Positions 10,989 through 24,423 of a stretch of 64,000 nt of DNA are shown here, one piece after another. Position numbers and translations under genes: made by a program. The DNA is from Linnemannia schmuckeri. Its lineage: Eukaryota > Mortierellomycota > Mortierellomycetes > Mortierellales > Mortierellaceae. Location of the stretch: assembly GCA_029449235.1 (NCBI GenBank), contig JANATG010000010.1:1736001-1800000 (forward strand), given 5' to 3'. Below the pieces are notes generated by a model. The model was not told where the DNA came from. It saw only the letters and a program-made list of their open reading frames with translations, and made no database searches. Position 1 is the first letter of the stretch. Each line of letters begins with the position of its first letter.

Positions 10989-13406
10989 TTAGGCAGTCGG
11001 TGTGACAATACCTTCCTTACGGAGGATCCCCAAACCAGAGTCTGCAGGATTAACTACAGAATGTGGTGCGCGTCGGGCTGAAGTAGACAAGATGGACGAT
11101 GACGATTCTCTCTTGACAAAAGACATAGCCTTCTCAGCACTCGCTGCTGTTGTTGGAGACCTGTCACCGACAGTACTGCTGCTGTTGCCGCCAAGCAAAG
11201 TTTCAGCCTTGTTCTTCTCATTAGGAGTCGAATGTGGGCTACGGGGGACTCTATCGGATTGATGTAGTCCTATTTCAACAGACCCTACAGCCGTCATGAC
11301 AGCCTCGTTGTCTACCAAATGCAATTCTGGATGTCGAGCCTGCATTGTCCGCTGTTGGTGCAGGAGATGCAGGTAATATGTCTGTGGATCCATCGACACT
11401 GTCTCGGCTCCTCCCGCCCCCGCTGCTGGTACCGTTGTTGCATTAGAAAGCCGAGGAGTCCTGGCAACATTCATCAGGATCGTGGACTCATACTCCGAGG
11501 CCGTAACCTGCGAGAAGGTATCCGAGTTCCAGGAATTGGCTCTTCTATCGCCATCGACACTACCGCTATTCCCACCATCAGTTACTATCGCTGCTGCCAT
11601 TGCTGCATCTCGGGCAGCCCGGAGTTCGGCAGCTGCTTGTGCAGCCGCATAGTGCTCAGCAGCCGTCATGACCATGTTGTTTTCATTGCTACTGTTACCA
11701 CGGTTGGCATTGGCAGCTCTCTTGTGAATTGTCCGACGGCGGTGACTGTAATGGTCTTCCCCATCCGAGAGCAAAGCAGTCGTTCTAGCATCCCTTTCCG
11801 CAGCCTTCCGGTCCCTCCTCCGCTTCTGGACCAGGTACCCTATAACCACAGCGCAGACCATCATAACAACAATGGCTCCTACGCCCGCACCGATAATCAC
11901 CCTCATGTGGCTCTTCTCCTCAGGTGAACTTTCTATACTATCACCCCCATCAGCACTGCTACCGTCACTTGTGGATCCATCAGAATCGTCAGATGCTGCA
12001 GGAATGGCGCCAGGAGGGTTATAGCGTTCGACCCATTGGTTCTTGTTGACGTCATAGACAATGGGCTGGTTGGAATAGAGATCCTCGTTCTGGTTCTTGC
12101 TTGAAGTTCCCCCAAAGGCAATAAAGAGCCCAGAGTGATAGGCGCACGCCATCTGGGTCCGAGCTCCAGGCGCTGGCTGGCCCTGGGTCCATTGCCCGGA
12201 GTCAACATCGAGGATGTGGATCGTGTTGAGTATCACGTTCACGTCGGCCGCTCCTCCGAACAAGATGATCTTCGATCCATCTTCCGCTGCGTGGTTGAGA
12301 GGAGTGAAAGATTACACACTGGGTTAATACACCAGCAAACACAATTAGCATGAATGAAGATAGCAACCATCGCTGCGTTAACTTACATTCGACGGCGCAG
12401 GCGTCCAACCGAGGCGACGGAAAGGTACCCTTCGTTTCCTATTAGTTAGTGATTAATCATCATAACGCGTAGATTGTCTTAGTTTCACACTTCTATCACT
12501 CTAGCGCGTTTTGCGTATCTCAGCCATCCATCACTCTTCTTTCTTTTTAGAAGCCATCAATAAAAATTTAATCTAGCGTTCAATCATAACAAAACTTACG
12601 AAGGCCTTCCACTGACCAATGGTCGTATCGTACTCTCGAATAGCAGTCTGCACAATCGCCTTCACATCGCCCGTCACAACCGCCCTGGACCCCTCAAATA
12701 ACAACACGGTTTTCCGCCGAGTCGACCAAACCGCGGATCCACCCGTCATATTATTGGCGTCTGTCGCTTCCACCCTTTGCACCACCGTGGCTGTCTTTGG
12801 GTCAAACACTGTCAACAGATTGCCAACCTTGGGGTTCGGTGGAGGGTTGTTGTTGAAGAACCCGCCCATCACGTATACTAGCCCTGTCGCTGGGTCTGCA
12901 ACGGCTGTATGGCCCTCTAGGCCCGTGTAAGGTGACGGGTTTGTGAGATTGGCCCAAGTCCCTGTTTGGATATTATAGGCGGAGAAGAAGGCATTCAGGG
13001 GCGGAGGGTAGCCTCCAACAGACAGGAGGAACCCGTTCGTGCTGGCAGAGCCCAACCCTGCAGAATGCTCTGGCCTGACGTGAACCATGGCATGATGCCA
13101 GACCCAGCTCCCACTCGCAAGGGTCGTCCAGGCTGGGCTGGTGGTTGGCCAGGATGAGTTCAGGTTTAGAACACTGAGGTCGCCTGTCCCACCGCCGCTT
13201 GCGAGGATCCCTCCATGGATGTAGAGTTGGTTGTTGTATTGGGTGAAAGCTGGTCGACGACGAGATGCAGGTCTCTGGGCGTTGGTGGGTGTTGGTGTTG
13301 TTGCTGTGAAAATGAGGAGGGATAGGAGGATGGAGAGGTAGAATGTGGAGGAGAAGGTAGAGGATCGCCGCTGAGGTGGTTGTGGGTATGTCTGACAGAG
13401 AGTCAT
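10989..13406 (-). CDS. Kelch-repeat single-pass membrane protein, copy 4
   Basis: Exons are 12600-13406, 12387-12438 and 10989-12286, totalling 2157 nt (718 aa). An in-frame ATG 84 nt upstream exists, but 13406 (MTLCQTYPQ) matches the start context of copy 2 and puts the signal core (LSILLSLLIFTATTPTPTNA) near the N-terminus. Blades mirror copy 2, including LLFEGSR; IILFGG and FIAFGG lie in exon 3. The stalk is acidic/Ser-rich. The transmembrane helix is at about 416-439 (VIIGAGVGAIVVMMVCAVVIG), followed by QKRRRDRK. The tail differs from copies 2 and 3 but keeps TAAEHYAAAQAA, SDTFSQVTASEY, DPQTYYLHLLHQQ and RRAPHSV. Exon 1 and introns are homologous to copy 2, so the two share a recent ancestor or conversion history. 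Confidence 0.87.
12688..13133 (-). repeat. Near-identical ectodomain block (copy 4 member)
   Basis: Partner of 5763-6208, 446 bp with about two mismatches. Confidence 0.8.
13183..13328 (-). repeat. Identical N-terminal block (copy 4 member)
   Basis: Partner of 6258-6403, 146 bp, encoding the signal core and first blade. Confidence 0.8.
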
Positions 13407-13660
13407 CTTTCCGTCTCCGTTTCTTATTTTTGTGTGCGATTGGGCGGTGCAAGGAATAGTCTGGTTGGGCGTATTTTCTCCTTTTTTCATTACAGAGGTA
13501 GGAAGTGTAGAGAAAGGTGAGGAGTGTTGCTGTTCGGAGATGGAGGCGAAGAAGTGTGTGGATTTTAATGGAGTGAAATCGTAAGAGAAATGTGAATAGT
13601 GCTGGAGTAGAGTGAGGAATGTTCAACGAGGAAGAAAGAGCAAGAAGTTGAAGAAGAAAC

Positions 13661-13691
<31 letters not shown>

Positions 13692-14465
13692 AATAAAGCA
13701 AGAAAGCAAAAAAGAAAGAAGAAAAGTAACAGAGCGTCGAAAAGCGAAGACCAGGAGCACCGAGCAGGGTCAGACCATTGCTTTCTCCCTCCTCTTCCTT
13801 CCTGCATGTCCCCTTCTCCTTCGTATCAGCATCTGCGAATTCACTCCGATGATTTTTTTTTCTTGCACCGCCACTTGAGCTTATTTTTTTGTTCTATCCT
13901 TCTACGAAAACGACTCCACTCCATCTCTCGCTCTTCTTTTTACCGATAAACCCTCACCGACCAAAGAAAAGGAATACTTACTGCCTCTTCATGCATACAG
14001 TTCCGTCCAACCTTTCTTTCCTGGCTCTCAAACAGCAACTTCTTTATTTCCCTCTTCTCTCACTGCCACTTTTTTTTTCTTCACCTCACAAGTATCGATC
14101 GTATCCAGGAAACAACTGTATGCTTTTGGTCTCCTTCATAAGAGCAAAACATTTCTTCGTGTCCTCATCTACTATAGTTTTTCCCGAATCTTGTTCTTGC
14201 TTGGTCAATAGGGAGAGTTGAAGCAATGTGCACTGCCTCTCACACACTCAACGTCTCTTATCCATCTTTTCTATCCACCCGTGCAGGTGCATGTTCACCT
14301 CAAGTCAAACAAACACTCGATCACGCCCCCAGAAAAATCAACGCATGTTGTTTATCAAAGCAAGTTCAACACAGATTTCAGGGGTGGTATCAAACGCGCA
14401 AAGCAACAATAAGCAGGAGAGATATAAACAAAAATTATTTACTTTACACAAGAACAAGGGCGCGA
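13407..14465. other. Intergenic region between kelch copies 4 and 5
   Basis: No supportable gene. It is GA-rich upstream of copy 4 and includes a (GAAA)n microsatellite at about 13661-13693. Beyond 13780 it is CT-rich without a coding signature. Confidence 0.6.
13661..13693. repeat. (GAAA)n microsatellite
   Basis: About eight tandem GAAA units in the purine-rich stretch upstream of kelch copy 4, continuing imperfectly to about 13720. Confidence 0.85.
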
Positions 14466-17104
14466 TTATGACTGGGGAGGACGGATGTAATCTAAAGGAG
14501 CAGCAGGGGAGACAGCTTGAGGACCGCGAGCGGGCAGCGCCGTCAGCTTATTGTCCGCATAGCCGTCGTCGACATACTTATTAAGGCCGCCGCCGTTGGT
14601 ACTGTCAACAGCAGTCGCCACACTATTGCTACCACCCCACCCCGCTGGTGAGTCGAGCGGCGGGAACCCAGGAGTCGTCGGCGTCGCACTGGTGGTGGCG
14701 GTTCCGTAGTATCCGTTCGATGGCACCCAAGGCTGCTGCTGCACTACTACTCCACCGTTGTATGTGATTGGCGGTACGGCTGGGATCGGGCTGCCTGCTC
14801 CCGAGACCGGCTGCGTGTCGTAATAGCTTCCAGTCCATGAGTGAGGACCCTGAATGTTTCCATCACCTTGCTGGATGAGCACTGGTACAGAATAGGCCCC
14901 TGCTGCAGAGACCGGGTAGCCTCCGAGGGCGTTGACGGGTGGTTGGTGCGGCACAATGCCTGTATGGGCGAATGATTGAGCGGGTGTCGACAAAGAATGC
15001 GTAGGAGAACCAGGAGACATGCTGCCATAAGCAGCCTGGTCGGCATACTGCTGCTGCTGCTGTTGAAACTGCTGCTGGTACGGCTGTTGCTGCAGCTGCA
15101 GTTGCTGGTAGTAATATTGGGCGTCAGGCTGAGAAGCGGTGTCCGAGAGAGCTCGAGCACTACCCATGGGTACCATTACTCCATAGTCATGCTCTGAGGT
15201 GCCCTGCGAGAATGTGTCCGAGTGTCTGGACGTGGCATGGACAGAGGGCGAAACGTTCGCAGCTTGGAGTGCGGCTGCCGCAGCATAATGATCGGCAGAA
15301 CTCATGGCACTGGATTTTCCATAGGCATCCGTATTGCCACCGTTGTTGTACTTGTCAATGATGACTCGCTGACTGCGGCGGAAATCATCATCACTGCCTG
15401 TAACTAATGTGGCCGCTTTCTCCTCAGAGTCTTTTGCTTCCTTGTCACGGTTGGCTCTCCTGCGCTTGACGAAGCAGAATCCACCGACGGCACAGATGAC
15501 CAGAACAACGACACCACCAACAGCCCCGCCGATAATAGCTCCCATGCTACCCTTGCCACTGCCACCAGTAGGTCCGTTGGGGTCAAAGTTGGAGGACCAG
15601 GCGTTGGCAATGACATCGTAGACGATGGGAAGGTTGTTGTGCATACTTGTCATCTGGTTGGTTCCTCGGGAACCTCCAAAGACAATGAACTGGCCGGCGT
15701 GGAATCCACAGGCCATACGTGCTCGGTACTCGGGAGCAGCCTCGCCTTGGGACCACACACCAGAGGCGACATCGAGAGTATAGACTGTGCTGAAGAATGT
15801 ATTGGCATCAAGGGAGCCTCCAAACAATACAATCTTGGAACCATCGTCCGCTATTATTCATAATATGAAATAAGGAGTATATGAGTGCGTCATAGTCGAA
15901 GAATTGTAGACAGATGTATGATAGCATTGGGCTATGCAAGTCGACAATTTTTTCTTTGATCAGCTTGTTGATTTATGTACATACAGGCTGCAGCGCACGC
16001 GTCTAGCGCACGCGTCGGGATGTTTCCCGTCGTTGTCTATCAAAAATTGGGGCGCAAAAAAAAAAGGAACAAAAACTCGTTATTCTTTGGCATGCAAGCG
16101 GTACAGCCATAGAGATCCTTCCTTTCCGTCCACCATTCACTGCTTTTAAACTCCTTCCCGTCCGAACCCCTACTCTTTTTCACCTAATGCAAGTCGCACA
16201 CAAACAATGTCCAACAGATACGAAGCAACGAAAAACAAAGACGCAGCCAGCCACATCGACAGACAGCGGAGAAAAGGTTATTGCACCTTACCATGGTCTT
16301 CCAGATCTTGGATGCTGGGTCGTACTCGTCAATGTTGGCCAACTGCAATCCACTGACAGTCGATGCAGACGTAGCTCTGGACCCACCAAATAACAGGATA
16401 GTGTTACGTTTTGTTGACCAGACGACAGCTGCACCAGTCAAGTTCGTCTTGTCTGTCGCGGCCTGTTGCATGACCACTGAATTGCTCGTTGGATCGTAGA
16501 CGGTCAGGCGATTGGTGACTGTGGCGTTTGTCGCGGCATCATTGTAGTATCCACCAATAATGTACACCTGTCCTGTTGATGGATCTGACACGGCTGCCTG
16601 TCCCTCCAAACCAATATAGGGCGCTGAAAGGGTGAGATTCGCCCATGTGCCTGCCTGGATATCATAGGCTGACCAGAACCCACCGCTTGATGCTGGGTTG
16701 CCTCCAATAGCGAGTAGGTATCCTTGGGCACCGTCCCCCAAACCAGCAGCATGCTCGGGCTTGACAGCGACCATGGTGTGGTGAGACACCCAGTTGCCTC
16801 CTCCCAACATGGCCCACGTAGGCGAGGTCACTGACCAAGCTTTTGTCAAGTCGAGTGCATTGAATTGGTTGGAGAGACCGGCTTGAGCGATTCCCCCTTG
16901 AAGGTAGAGGTGGTCGTTGTACTGAACATAGGCGAGTCGACGGCGAGCAACGGGTGCTTGTGCATCGGCTGTCAAGGGAAGAAGAGCGAGCAGAAAGGTG
17001 GAGAGTGCGATGAGAAAAGCAGTGCTGGTTGTGGTGGAGGGAGAAGTGGGGTAGGAGTGGTGGGTGTGGACAGCAGGCCTGGTGTTTCCTGTCCTCGAAG
17101 CCAT
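14466..17104 (-). CDS. Kelch-repeat single-pass membrane protein, copy 5
   Basis: Exons are 16292-17104, 15985-16036 and 14466-15850, totalling 2250 nt (749 aa). The start MASRTGNTR is followed by a hydrophobic signal at about 29-49 (ends ADAQ). Blades are YLQGG, YLLAIGG, VYIIGG, ILLFGG, KIVLFGG and FIVFGG, so all six double glycines are intact. A short Gly-rich stalk precedes a transmembrane helix at about 393-415 (MGAIIGGAVGGVVVLVICAVGG) and VKRRRANRDKE. The tail has SSADHYAAAAALQAA, SDTFSQGTSEHDYG, a Gln/Tyr-rich DAQYYYQQLQLQQQ, a Pro/Gly/Ser-rich region, and ends ARGPQAV...DYIRPPQS. Copies 1 and 5 share the closest juxtamembrane and motif spacing. Receptor-like function is inferred only. 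Confidence 0.87.
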
Positions 17105-20100
17105 TGTTATGTATTCTGTTACTGGATTGTAAGGGTTGAGGATGTGGGGTGAGGAGCAGACGGAACAAAAGGAGTGCGCGGTCCTGGCAGGACAATCAAA
17201 AGGACAAGAGTATGTGTGTCAAAGGGGAAAGCAACAGCACCAAGGAGAGGGAATGCGAATGAAATGCCTTTTTCTTGCTGGGCGAGAGGAATGAACTGGA
17301 TGGAGTGAAAGGCAAGAATGAATGATACGAAAGAGTGTGTGAGAAAGGGTCAAGGGAAGAAAATGACAAAAGAAGAGAGATAAAAGTACAAGGAAGAGTG
17401 TGAAGTAAAGAGAACTAAAAGAAAAACAAACAAAAACAAAAGCACAAACACCAACAAAGACGCATGCGACAATTTTTACTTTTTAGCATGGCCCATTCAA
17501 AACCTATACACACACATACACACATCAAACTCAGATTAAACGCCAATTGGAAAAAGAAGACAAGGAAGGGAACGAGGATGATCCACCTGTGCACACCGCC
17601 TAACCTTCTTTTTCCTCTTCTTTCTCTCTTTCCACTCCGACACACACATAACAACAATTACAGCCAACATACAGCATCATCATCATCCAAGAAAAAGATA
17701 CTTTTGTCAATGGACCCATTGGCCAATCTGGCGCAGAAATAGAACAAGGCACCCGATGTCCGGTCAGTACAGGATGATGCGCCATACGTGGTCGATCCAA
17801 TTGCTCATCCCTGTCTACTCCCCCCTCCCTTTGTCCATGCCCTCGCTGCTCACACACACCTCCAACCCTCTTTGTTATGTTTGTCGTATTGTTTTCTTTG
17901 CTCTCATCTTATTACTGCCTGCACATGCATCTCAATTGAGATTATTCACACAAAACACAAAAGAGAAAACATAACAAGAGACAAAGTGAACCATCTTGTC
18001 CTTTTTTTCATCCCCCTCGGAGATCACTTGAGCGCCAATCTTGGATGTGGGTACAAACCCAGCAGAAATACAATTGTTCAAACCTGTGGGAATTGCATGG
18101 CGCTCGAGAGCGGGCAACCACCACCATCATTCACCCTCCTCTCAGGCCCAGCCAGAAGATGCTTCCATGGCACTTTTTTGAGCCTTTTACATTTCTGGCT
18201 CCCATACAATTCATCTGCGCACCCCTCCTTGCTCTACTCCTAGCTAGGGCCATGCCGACAGCTCACAAAACCAGCTAAATTTGACGACAACATAGATTAT
18301 GAGCTGTAACTGTAAAACCCATTCATCCGAGAATTGTTGCCACTAAAATCGAACGAGAACAAAAAAAAAAGGCAGTTTGAGAACGATCATTATCACCAAC
18401 GCCCAACACTAAGAGGTAATTGCCGCATGGCATACCATTGGTTTACTCAGGCACCGATAGGCATCTTCTGGTGCGTAGGTATTTTCCCCAAGGTCACCAG
18501 GTTCAATGCTTAGCATCACTGAGAAGGAAGGTTTAACAGCACTTACGAATGGTGAAAGTAATTATTACACTCTTTCTTTCTTATTTGTCGTCTCCGCCTC
18601 TCTGGTCTTTTTTGCACTTGTTTTAAGTTTAATTTCTTGTGACCAGAGAGAGAAAGAGAGAGGAGCAAAAAGGGCGTTTTATGCGAACTAGCGTCGCTGT
18701 GCAATTTTTTGACGCCTCAGCCGTGTAAACGCCTAAAGTCGAACATCTTGATCGCTCTACACAAGTATTTTTTTTCAACAAACAAGAAATAACCTAACAA
18801 AAAGTGGGCAAGATCAGCACATAGCCCCATCGTTTATCTCGACATAACTTGAAAAAGGGATGTGTGTAAACAAAACGTTCGACAGAAAACCTATACGAAT
18901 AAAACCTTCGATCTAAAGTTGGAAATGAATTGATTGTGAGAAAGTTCCTGGGAAGACAAATGTTCAAAAGGGCTTGAAGTATGTTTCAACAAATAGTCAA
19001 ATGGTCGAAAAAAAACTTCAGGAACTCTTTTCAGCGATTATGCTTATTCTCAACGTCCTGGATCCCTGCATCAGGGGATGTCATCGTACCTTTTTTTTAA
19101 TTCTATCTTAAAAAGAAAATTACTGACGAGTATGAATTGTTTCACTGCTACCAAAAGACAGAAATGAAGTAACAAATATGTTTTCTAAATTGACAATGAT
19201 AAGGCACCCCGCACTCACTTTCCGCATGGTATTAATCTCAAAAGCTGCAAGGTGCCGGTGTATCCTTACAACTGAAAAGGGTTCATCTACGGCCGTGGCG
19301 TTACCTGAACGTCATATCGATATTTTGCGAGTATCCAGGGAAGTAGTGACCTGAGGTCCACAGGTGTGAACGCTTGATCAGAAAAATAGAACCAATATAA
19401 AAACTGAAGAGTCCGATAGCCCCTCACTAGGCCAGTTTGAAACCATGATTGATGTAAAAGAGATTGAGGTGAAGTAACGAGAATTATGAGGGCACTTTGA
19501 TGTCAAAGAAAACGATGCGGAACGTAAAAAACGCGAAACGACTGTCACAGGATGTCATCGTCCGCATTTAGAAAGCAAGTGCTAACACAACTTCCTATTT
19601 TCACTATTCTGCAGCATCACTTTTTCAGAAGATAAAGAGGACGTTGTTTGACATCGACCAATACGGAAAGGGTAAACTTTGAACTTCTAAACTCTCTTTA
19701 TCGCTCGTCGAAATCTCACAAATCAAACAGAGAGCTCTCCTCCACCTCAACATTCATCATGTGGCAAATAGAACGGTGTTTTATCAAACCATGGACACAA
19801 GACCTTGATCACTTGTTAATCACTTAAAGTATCAAAAGCACGTTACGAATCTAAGAACCTAATATCCGGAAAAAAGATATATCACAATGGTAAAGAGCAG
19901 CATCGACTCAAAGGCATACCCACGTCAGCCAGTTTTTATTTTTCTTCTTTTGAGTGAAAAGTTTACACAAAGATGTGAGTTTACCAACTGCATGGGGAAT
20001 CCTTCCACTTTCATTTTTCCAAAGGGTCATAAGAAACCTATAGTGTATAAAACTGTCCATACTATCGGCAAGGTCTGTAATAGGCGTGTAATAGTCAGCA

Positions 20101-23100
20101 GATGATGAATATGAGAATGGTGCGTATTTATCAAAGTTATTAGTGAGACTCTGCTAGGAAAAGAAAATCCTCAGTCCATAAATATCTCGAGGTAGAAAAG
20201 GGCAGAGCATCAACAACATCTGCAGCAAAGACCGCAAAGACTCTTTTAGGACAAAAAAAGAAAAACAAACGTAGGTTTCAAACAACGACGCTATTGCGGA
20301 CGGTAAATCAGTGCTTGTACTATTTTTTTTTTGCAGCACAATCCATGGCAAAGAGATAGACACTCGCACGATTATTCCAGCATCAACTCTTGATAGTCAA
20401 AATGTACAACAGCGCATTTTGGAGATCACATTTCATCGTTCTCTCTCTATCTCCATGGTGATATACGCTTAAACCTTGTTGAAAAAAGGTGAAAAAAAAA
20501 GCGAAAATATCACCCAAGAAAAAGCAAATCTTCCGAGATGGACTCTTTGATTGACTAGAGCCTGTATTCCATTACGACTTACCACCTGCGAATTACCGTC
20601 CTATGCAGAAGATGGAGAAAAGACGCGCTGACACGGTCTCCTATCCGTTTTTGTCAAGAAGAAATGGAGAAATTAACCAGAGTTCAACGTAGATAGCAAA
20701 TAAAGATTCCAACACCCAATTGATGTTTGTTTCATGCATGACCAACTTGCGCTCAGTTACTATAGAAGATTCAAAAGATGATATCTGCTGAAGGCCGCGG
20801 TTCATCCTCAATTCTCTCTTTTTTTTCTTTTGGTTGGGTAAAGAGAGAAAAATCATCAACATGAAATTGCCTACCACGATTTTTTTTTTCGATAGGTTAC
20901 TGTTGTGCATAAGGAGAAGAGAACAAATAATGCTCCAACTTCTAAAGACATCACTTGAAGGCCGCACAAGCCGCGCTAACTGTTGGTGACGTCTATTTTT
21001 TATCTTTTTCGAGTTATATGTTACCTTTTTTTGGCTTGAAAAGCTCAAACATCTTGCCCTCAACGAATCTTCGTGTTGCTCTCTTGTCGAACAAAGCAAA
21101 GGTGCACAAGAATAGAAATGACATATCTTCAATTGGGCCCCACGAAGGAGAATACCGTGTTAAATGCTCAGTTGCCTTTGAACAGCTGTGGTTAAAAAAG
21201 AGGAGATAGATTAGGCACAACCTCATCGTACGATCTGCTTTTAGATGAAATCAACCTAACGATAAAACATGACCACTGCCCAGATGAAGAAAGAGCATGC
21301 TCTAACAAGCTGTGATATCCTCGACAGTTCTGTGCCATAAGTATACAAAAAAAGTGGAATTCATTCAAGAAGAAAACCCGCGTCTCGAGTTTCGCACGCT
21401 CAAAAGATCGTGGTTGAGTTTGTGTACAAGCAAATCTACGAATTTCCATGTTTGACATTGTTCATAGAACATCAAGCAGCAACTTAGATCTCTGTTCTAA
21501 CGGCTTCGAGTTATCGTTCAACTAGCATTGGCCTTCGTATCCCAGACCAAGAACGAAATTGACAGATACGGATAGGGTATCGTTGGTTAAGACAGCAAAA
21601 AGAAATAAAAACAGGCAGCGCTATCTCGTTCATGCCCCATTAGTACAAGGTAATATCGTTACACTCGCACCGATATTGAAGTACATGTTGTTCAAATACA
21701 GAACAAAAGCGGTTAATGCGAACAACCATTCATAGATAAGGAAAAGCAAACACTGATTTGAACGCGCTATCGATGAGCGTGATTAGTTTTTTTATTTTTC
21801 ATCAGTGTTCTTGATGTTTTTACGTGTGTTTAAAATGGCCCACACTACCATCCGCCAATCGTAGAAGCTCGCCATGAAAACGAAACAAGGGCTTATCGGT
21901 GCAAAGAAAGGAAAAAGGGGCTCAATGTCAATCTCTCGCACCTCATCAAAGAAGAAAATGTGTGAAGAATGCAGCTCTACCGTATCTAAAAATCCTCCAC
22001 AGCTCAAGTACACCTCGCTATTTCCAGAGGCGATTCTTTTATCAGCTCAAAGGATTGGTACAAACTTTTAAAAGTCCAACCGTGTCTCTAGTGCGAGTCT
22101 ATACTCGTTTTTTAATCAAAATAGCCTCCTCCTTATTCACTTCTGGCAGTATCCCAAGTACGAAAAACTTAAAGACCAACACAAGCATGAGACAGTGCAT
22201 TACATAATTAACTCAAATGACTGACAAAGGGATCAAGTTTTATATGAGGTATGTCAGAAACGCAAGTCCGTAAGAGATTACATTGTCGCTCTCAGTTCAC
22301 GAGACCTTACGATATGAAACGTCGGAAGGCAGTGCTAGGACGACTATCATCGCCCTCCGCGTTCGATGGATTATCAGAAGAAAATCTCAAAGCCTCGTCC
22401 TACCTTGGGTCGGCATCGACCTCTTCAAGGATGCCTGCTATGAACGTCAACATTCTTCACCAACTATAATTTGCCCAGTATCGCCCGTTACAATAAAACA
22501 TAACGTATATAAAGAAGTCAGGGACGAGGCGCATAGGTATCGGTAATAGCAAATGGCGCGGCTGAATTGTGAAATATTACTCAAAATATTGTATTTAAGG
22601 AACGCGATTGTTGTTGTAAAGAGCAGTGCGCCAACCACACGTATAGGTGGCGTTGGGAAAGTATGTTTTCATCAACTAAAGGAGCTTTAGTGCGAAAAAA
22701 AAATAGGATCGTTATATGGGGTCATCCGATTGGATGAGGTTGATGTTACATAGATAAAGAGACAAGCAAGTGAATGGCCATGCGTTTCCTTGAAAGACGG
22801 TTATTGGAGCAGGTCCTGAAGTCAACGACATTGCACTTCTAGGATAACACTGTCAATGAAACACAGGACATGGGACACCACTTATTGACCTACTAGTTGA
22901 AAAAAAAAAAAAAAAGTACAGCTCCAAGCACCTCGATTGTGGACTTGTCGAGTCGGCCGTTTGAAAAATTCAGATCTAAAATGAATCGAGGGGAACCTAA
23001 GAAGAGCGCCGTCAACGATGAGTGTCAACAAAAATCAATCGTGCGATTGATATAAGCAGAGAGATCCACCATCGAACTTGCCATACATATCAGCGTTCTT

Positions 23101-24423
23101 GTATATATTTTTTATTTGAGTTTAACGCAATAGAGAGTTCAACGGATGCAAGCAAACGCAATTCTCGATTGCGGTTATGAATAAAGTGCATCAAAAAGGG
23201 ATGTCGACGGCAGCATCAAGTTTGATCATGTATCACTCCTCATTCAGATTTCAAAGCGAATACGATCACCTTGTAGTAGTCTGTCATTTGAACAAATCGT
23301 GTGTTACAAGTAAAATAATAAATGGCCAACAGAGGTCGTTTTGTTGTTGTACCGTCTGAAAAGAGAACGGAAAGATGAACAGCGTCCTTGTGTTTCACTT
23401 GGCAGATCGTAACTTTTTGTATGAAAAACAAAAAATAGGCAAGGAGCATTTGAACGACCGTCGTTGCAACAATGGAAATTGCCTTCCTTATTCGGCTCTG
23501 CATTGCTTCAAAATATGTAGTTTGTACAAGGCTGTCATACAGAGATACTCACAGTATATTGCGTGTAACAAGAATAAAATGAAACACCAAAAAGTGCGAC
23601 GGATGAGGCATCACATAACGAGAAGTAAAACGACAAGACTAATATCAGCATTGGCAATCTATATCGATCATGTTCATAAAGTTATTCAACTGTCCCAGTA
23701 GACGGACAACCTCTATCGATATCATAAGTCGCTCATGAACAGACAATGCCCTCGTCGTATCTGCGGCTCACAAAAATAACTTGAACTTAATGAGAATAAA
23801 TGAAGGAGGGTCCAGGGACACAGTTGAAGAAAGGACAGGTCTTCAAGCGAGATGGATGTTAAATTCAAAATTCAACAAAAAAAAAGGGGAGGCAGCAACC
23901 ATTAATAACGCCAAGTGTGCATCTAACTACAGCAACGGAACCGTGTATCAAGGATATAACAATATCCAATTTAATGAACAACAGGACATCGCTCACCGCG
24001 GACTCGAGTCGAGCAAGTGTGAAAGAAATGAAGGCCACAGAACGACGTTCACTTGATGATCTGATAAGTCGATATTGAAATGTCATATGGTCCGTTGTGG
24101 TGCACGATGTCAAAGCGTCTAAGGGAATACAAGACGGAGTCAAATTGACTCGGCACCTAATAAAAACAATGCAAACTACCATATTATCGTTCATGTACTT
24201 TCCTTTATTTTTATTTGTGCCCATTGCAACGAAAAGGATCCAAGAAGAACAGAGTTAGCGATCTTTCCTAGGGTGCAAGCATGAACAAAATATAAAGTAT
24301 AGAAGAAACTCATGAAGACTTTTAACCGCAAAGCCTTGCATGGACATGAATGCAAATCCCTCCTTGCCCTTACCCTTCAGACATCTCCAATGCCTCCGCA
24401 TATCCTCCTCTTATAATAACGTC
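17105..24423. other. 7.3-kb stretch without a supportable gene inside the kelch array
   Basis: The first 350 bp are the pyrimidine-rich leader of copy 5. From about 18.3 kb on the sequence is AT-rich, stop-dense in all frames and lacks the CT tracts seen elsewhere. The longest open frame (163 codons, 20641-21132, minus) has no recognisable motif. No terminal repeats, transposase or paired kelch exon remnants were recognised by eye. It may be decayed mobile DNA or an old gene relic, but nothing in the sequence proves this. Confidence 0.55.

Noticed and set aside
13407..13490. Upstream in-frame ATG of kelch copy 4
   Set aside because: It would place 28 extra residues before the start that matches copy 2. 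The added residues show no conservation.
20641..21132. 163-codon minus-strand open frame in the gene-free block
   Set aside because: No motif, no signal and no paralog; A/T-tract translation. Not supportable as a gene.
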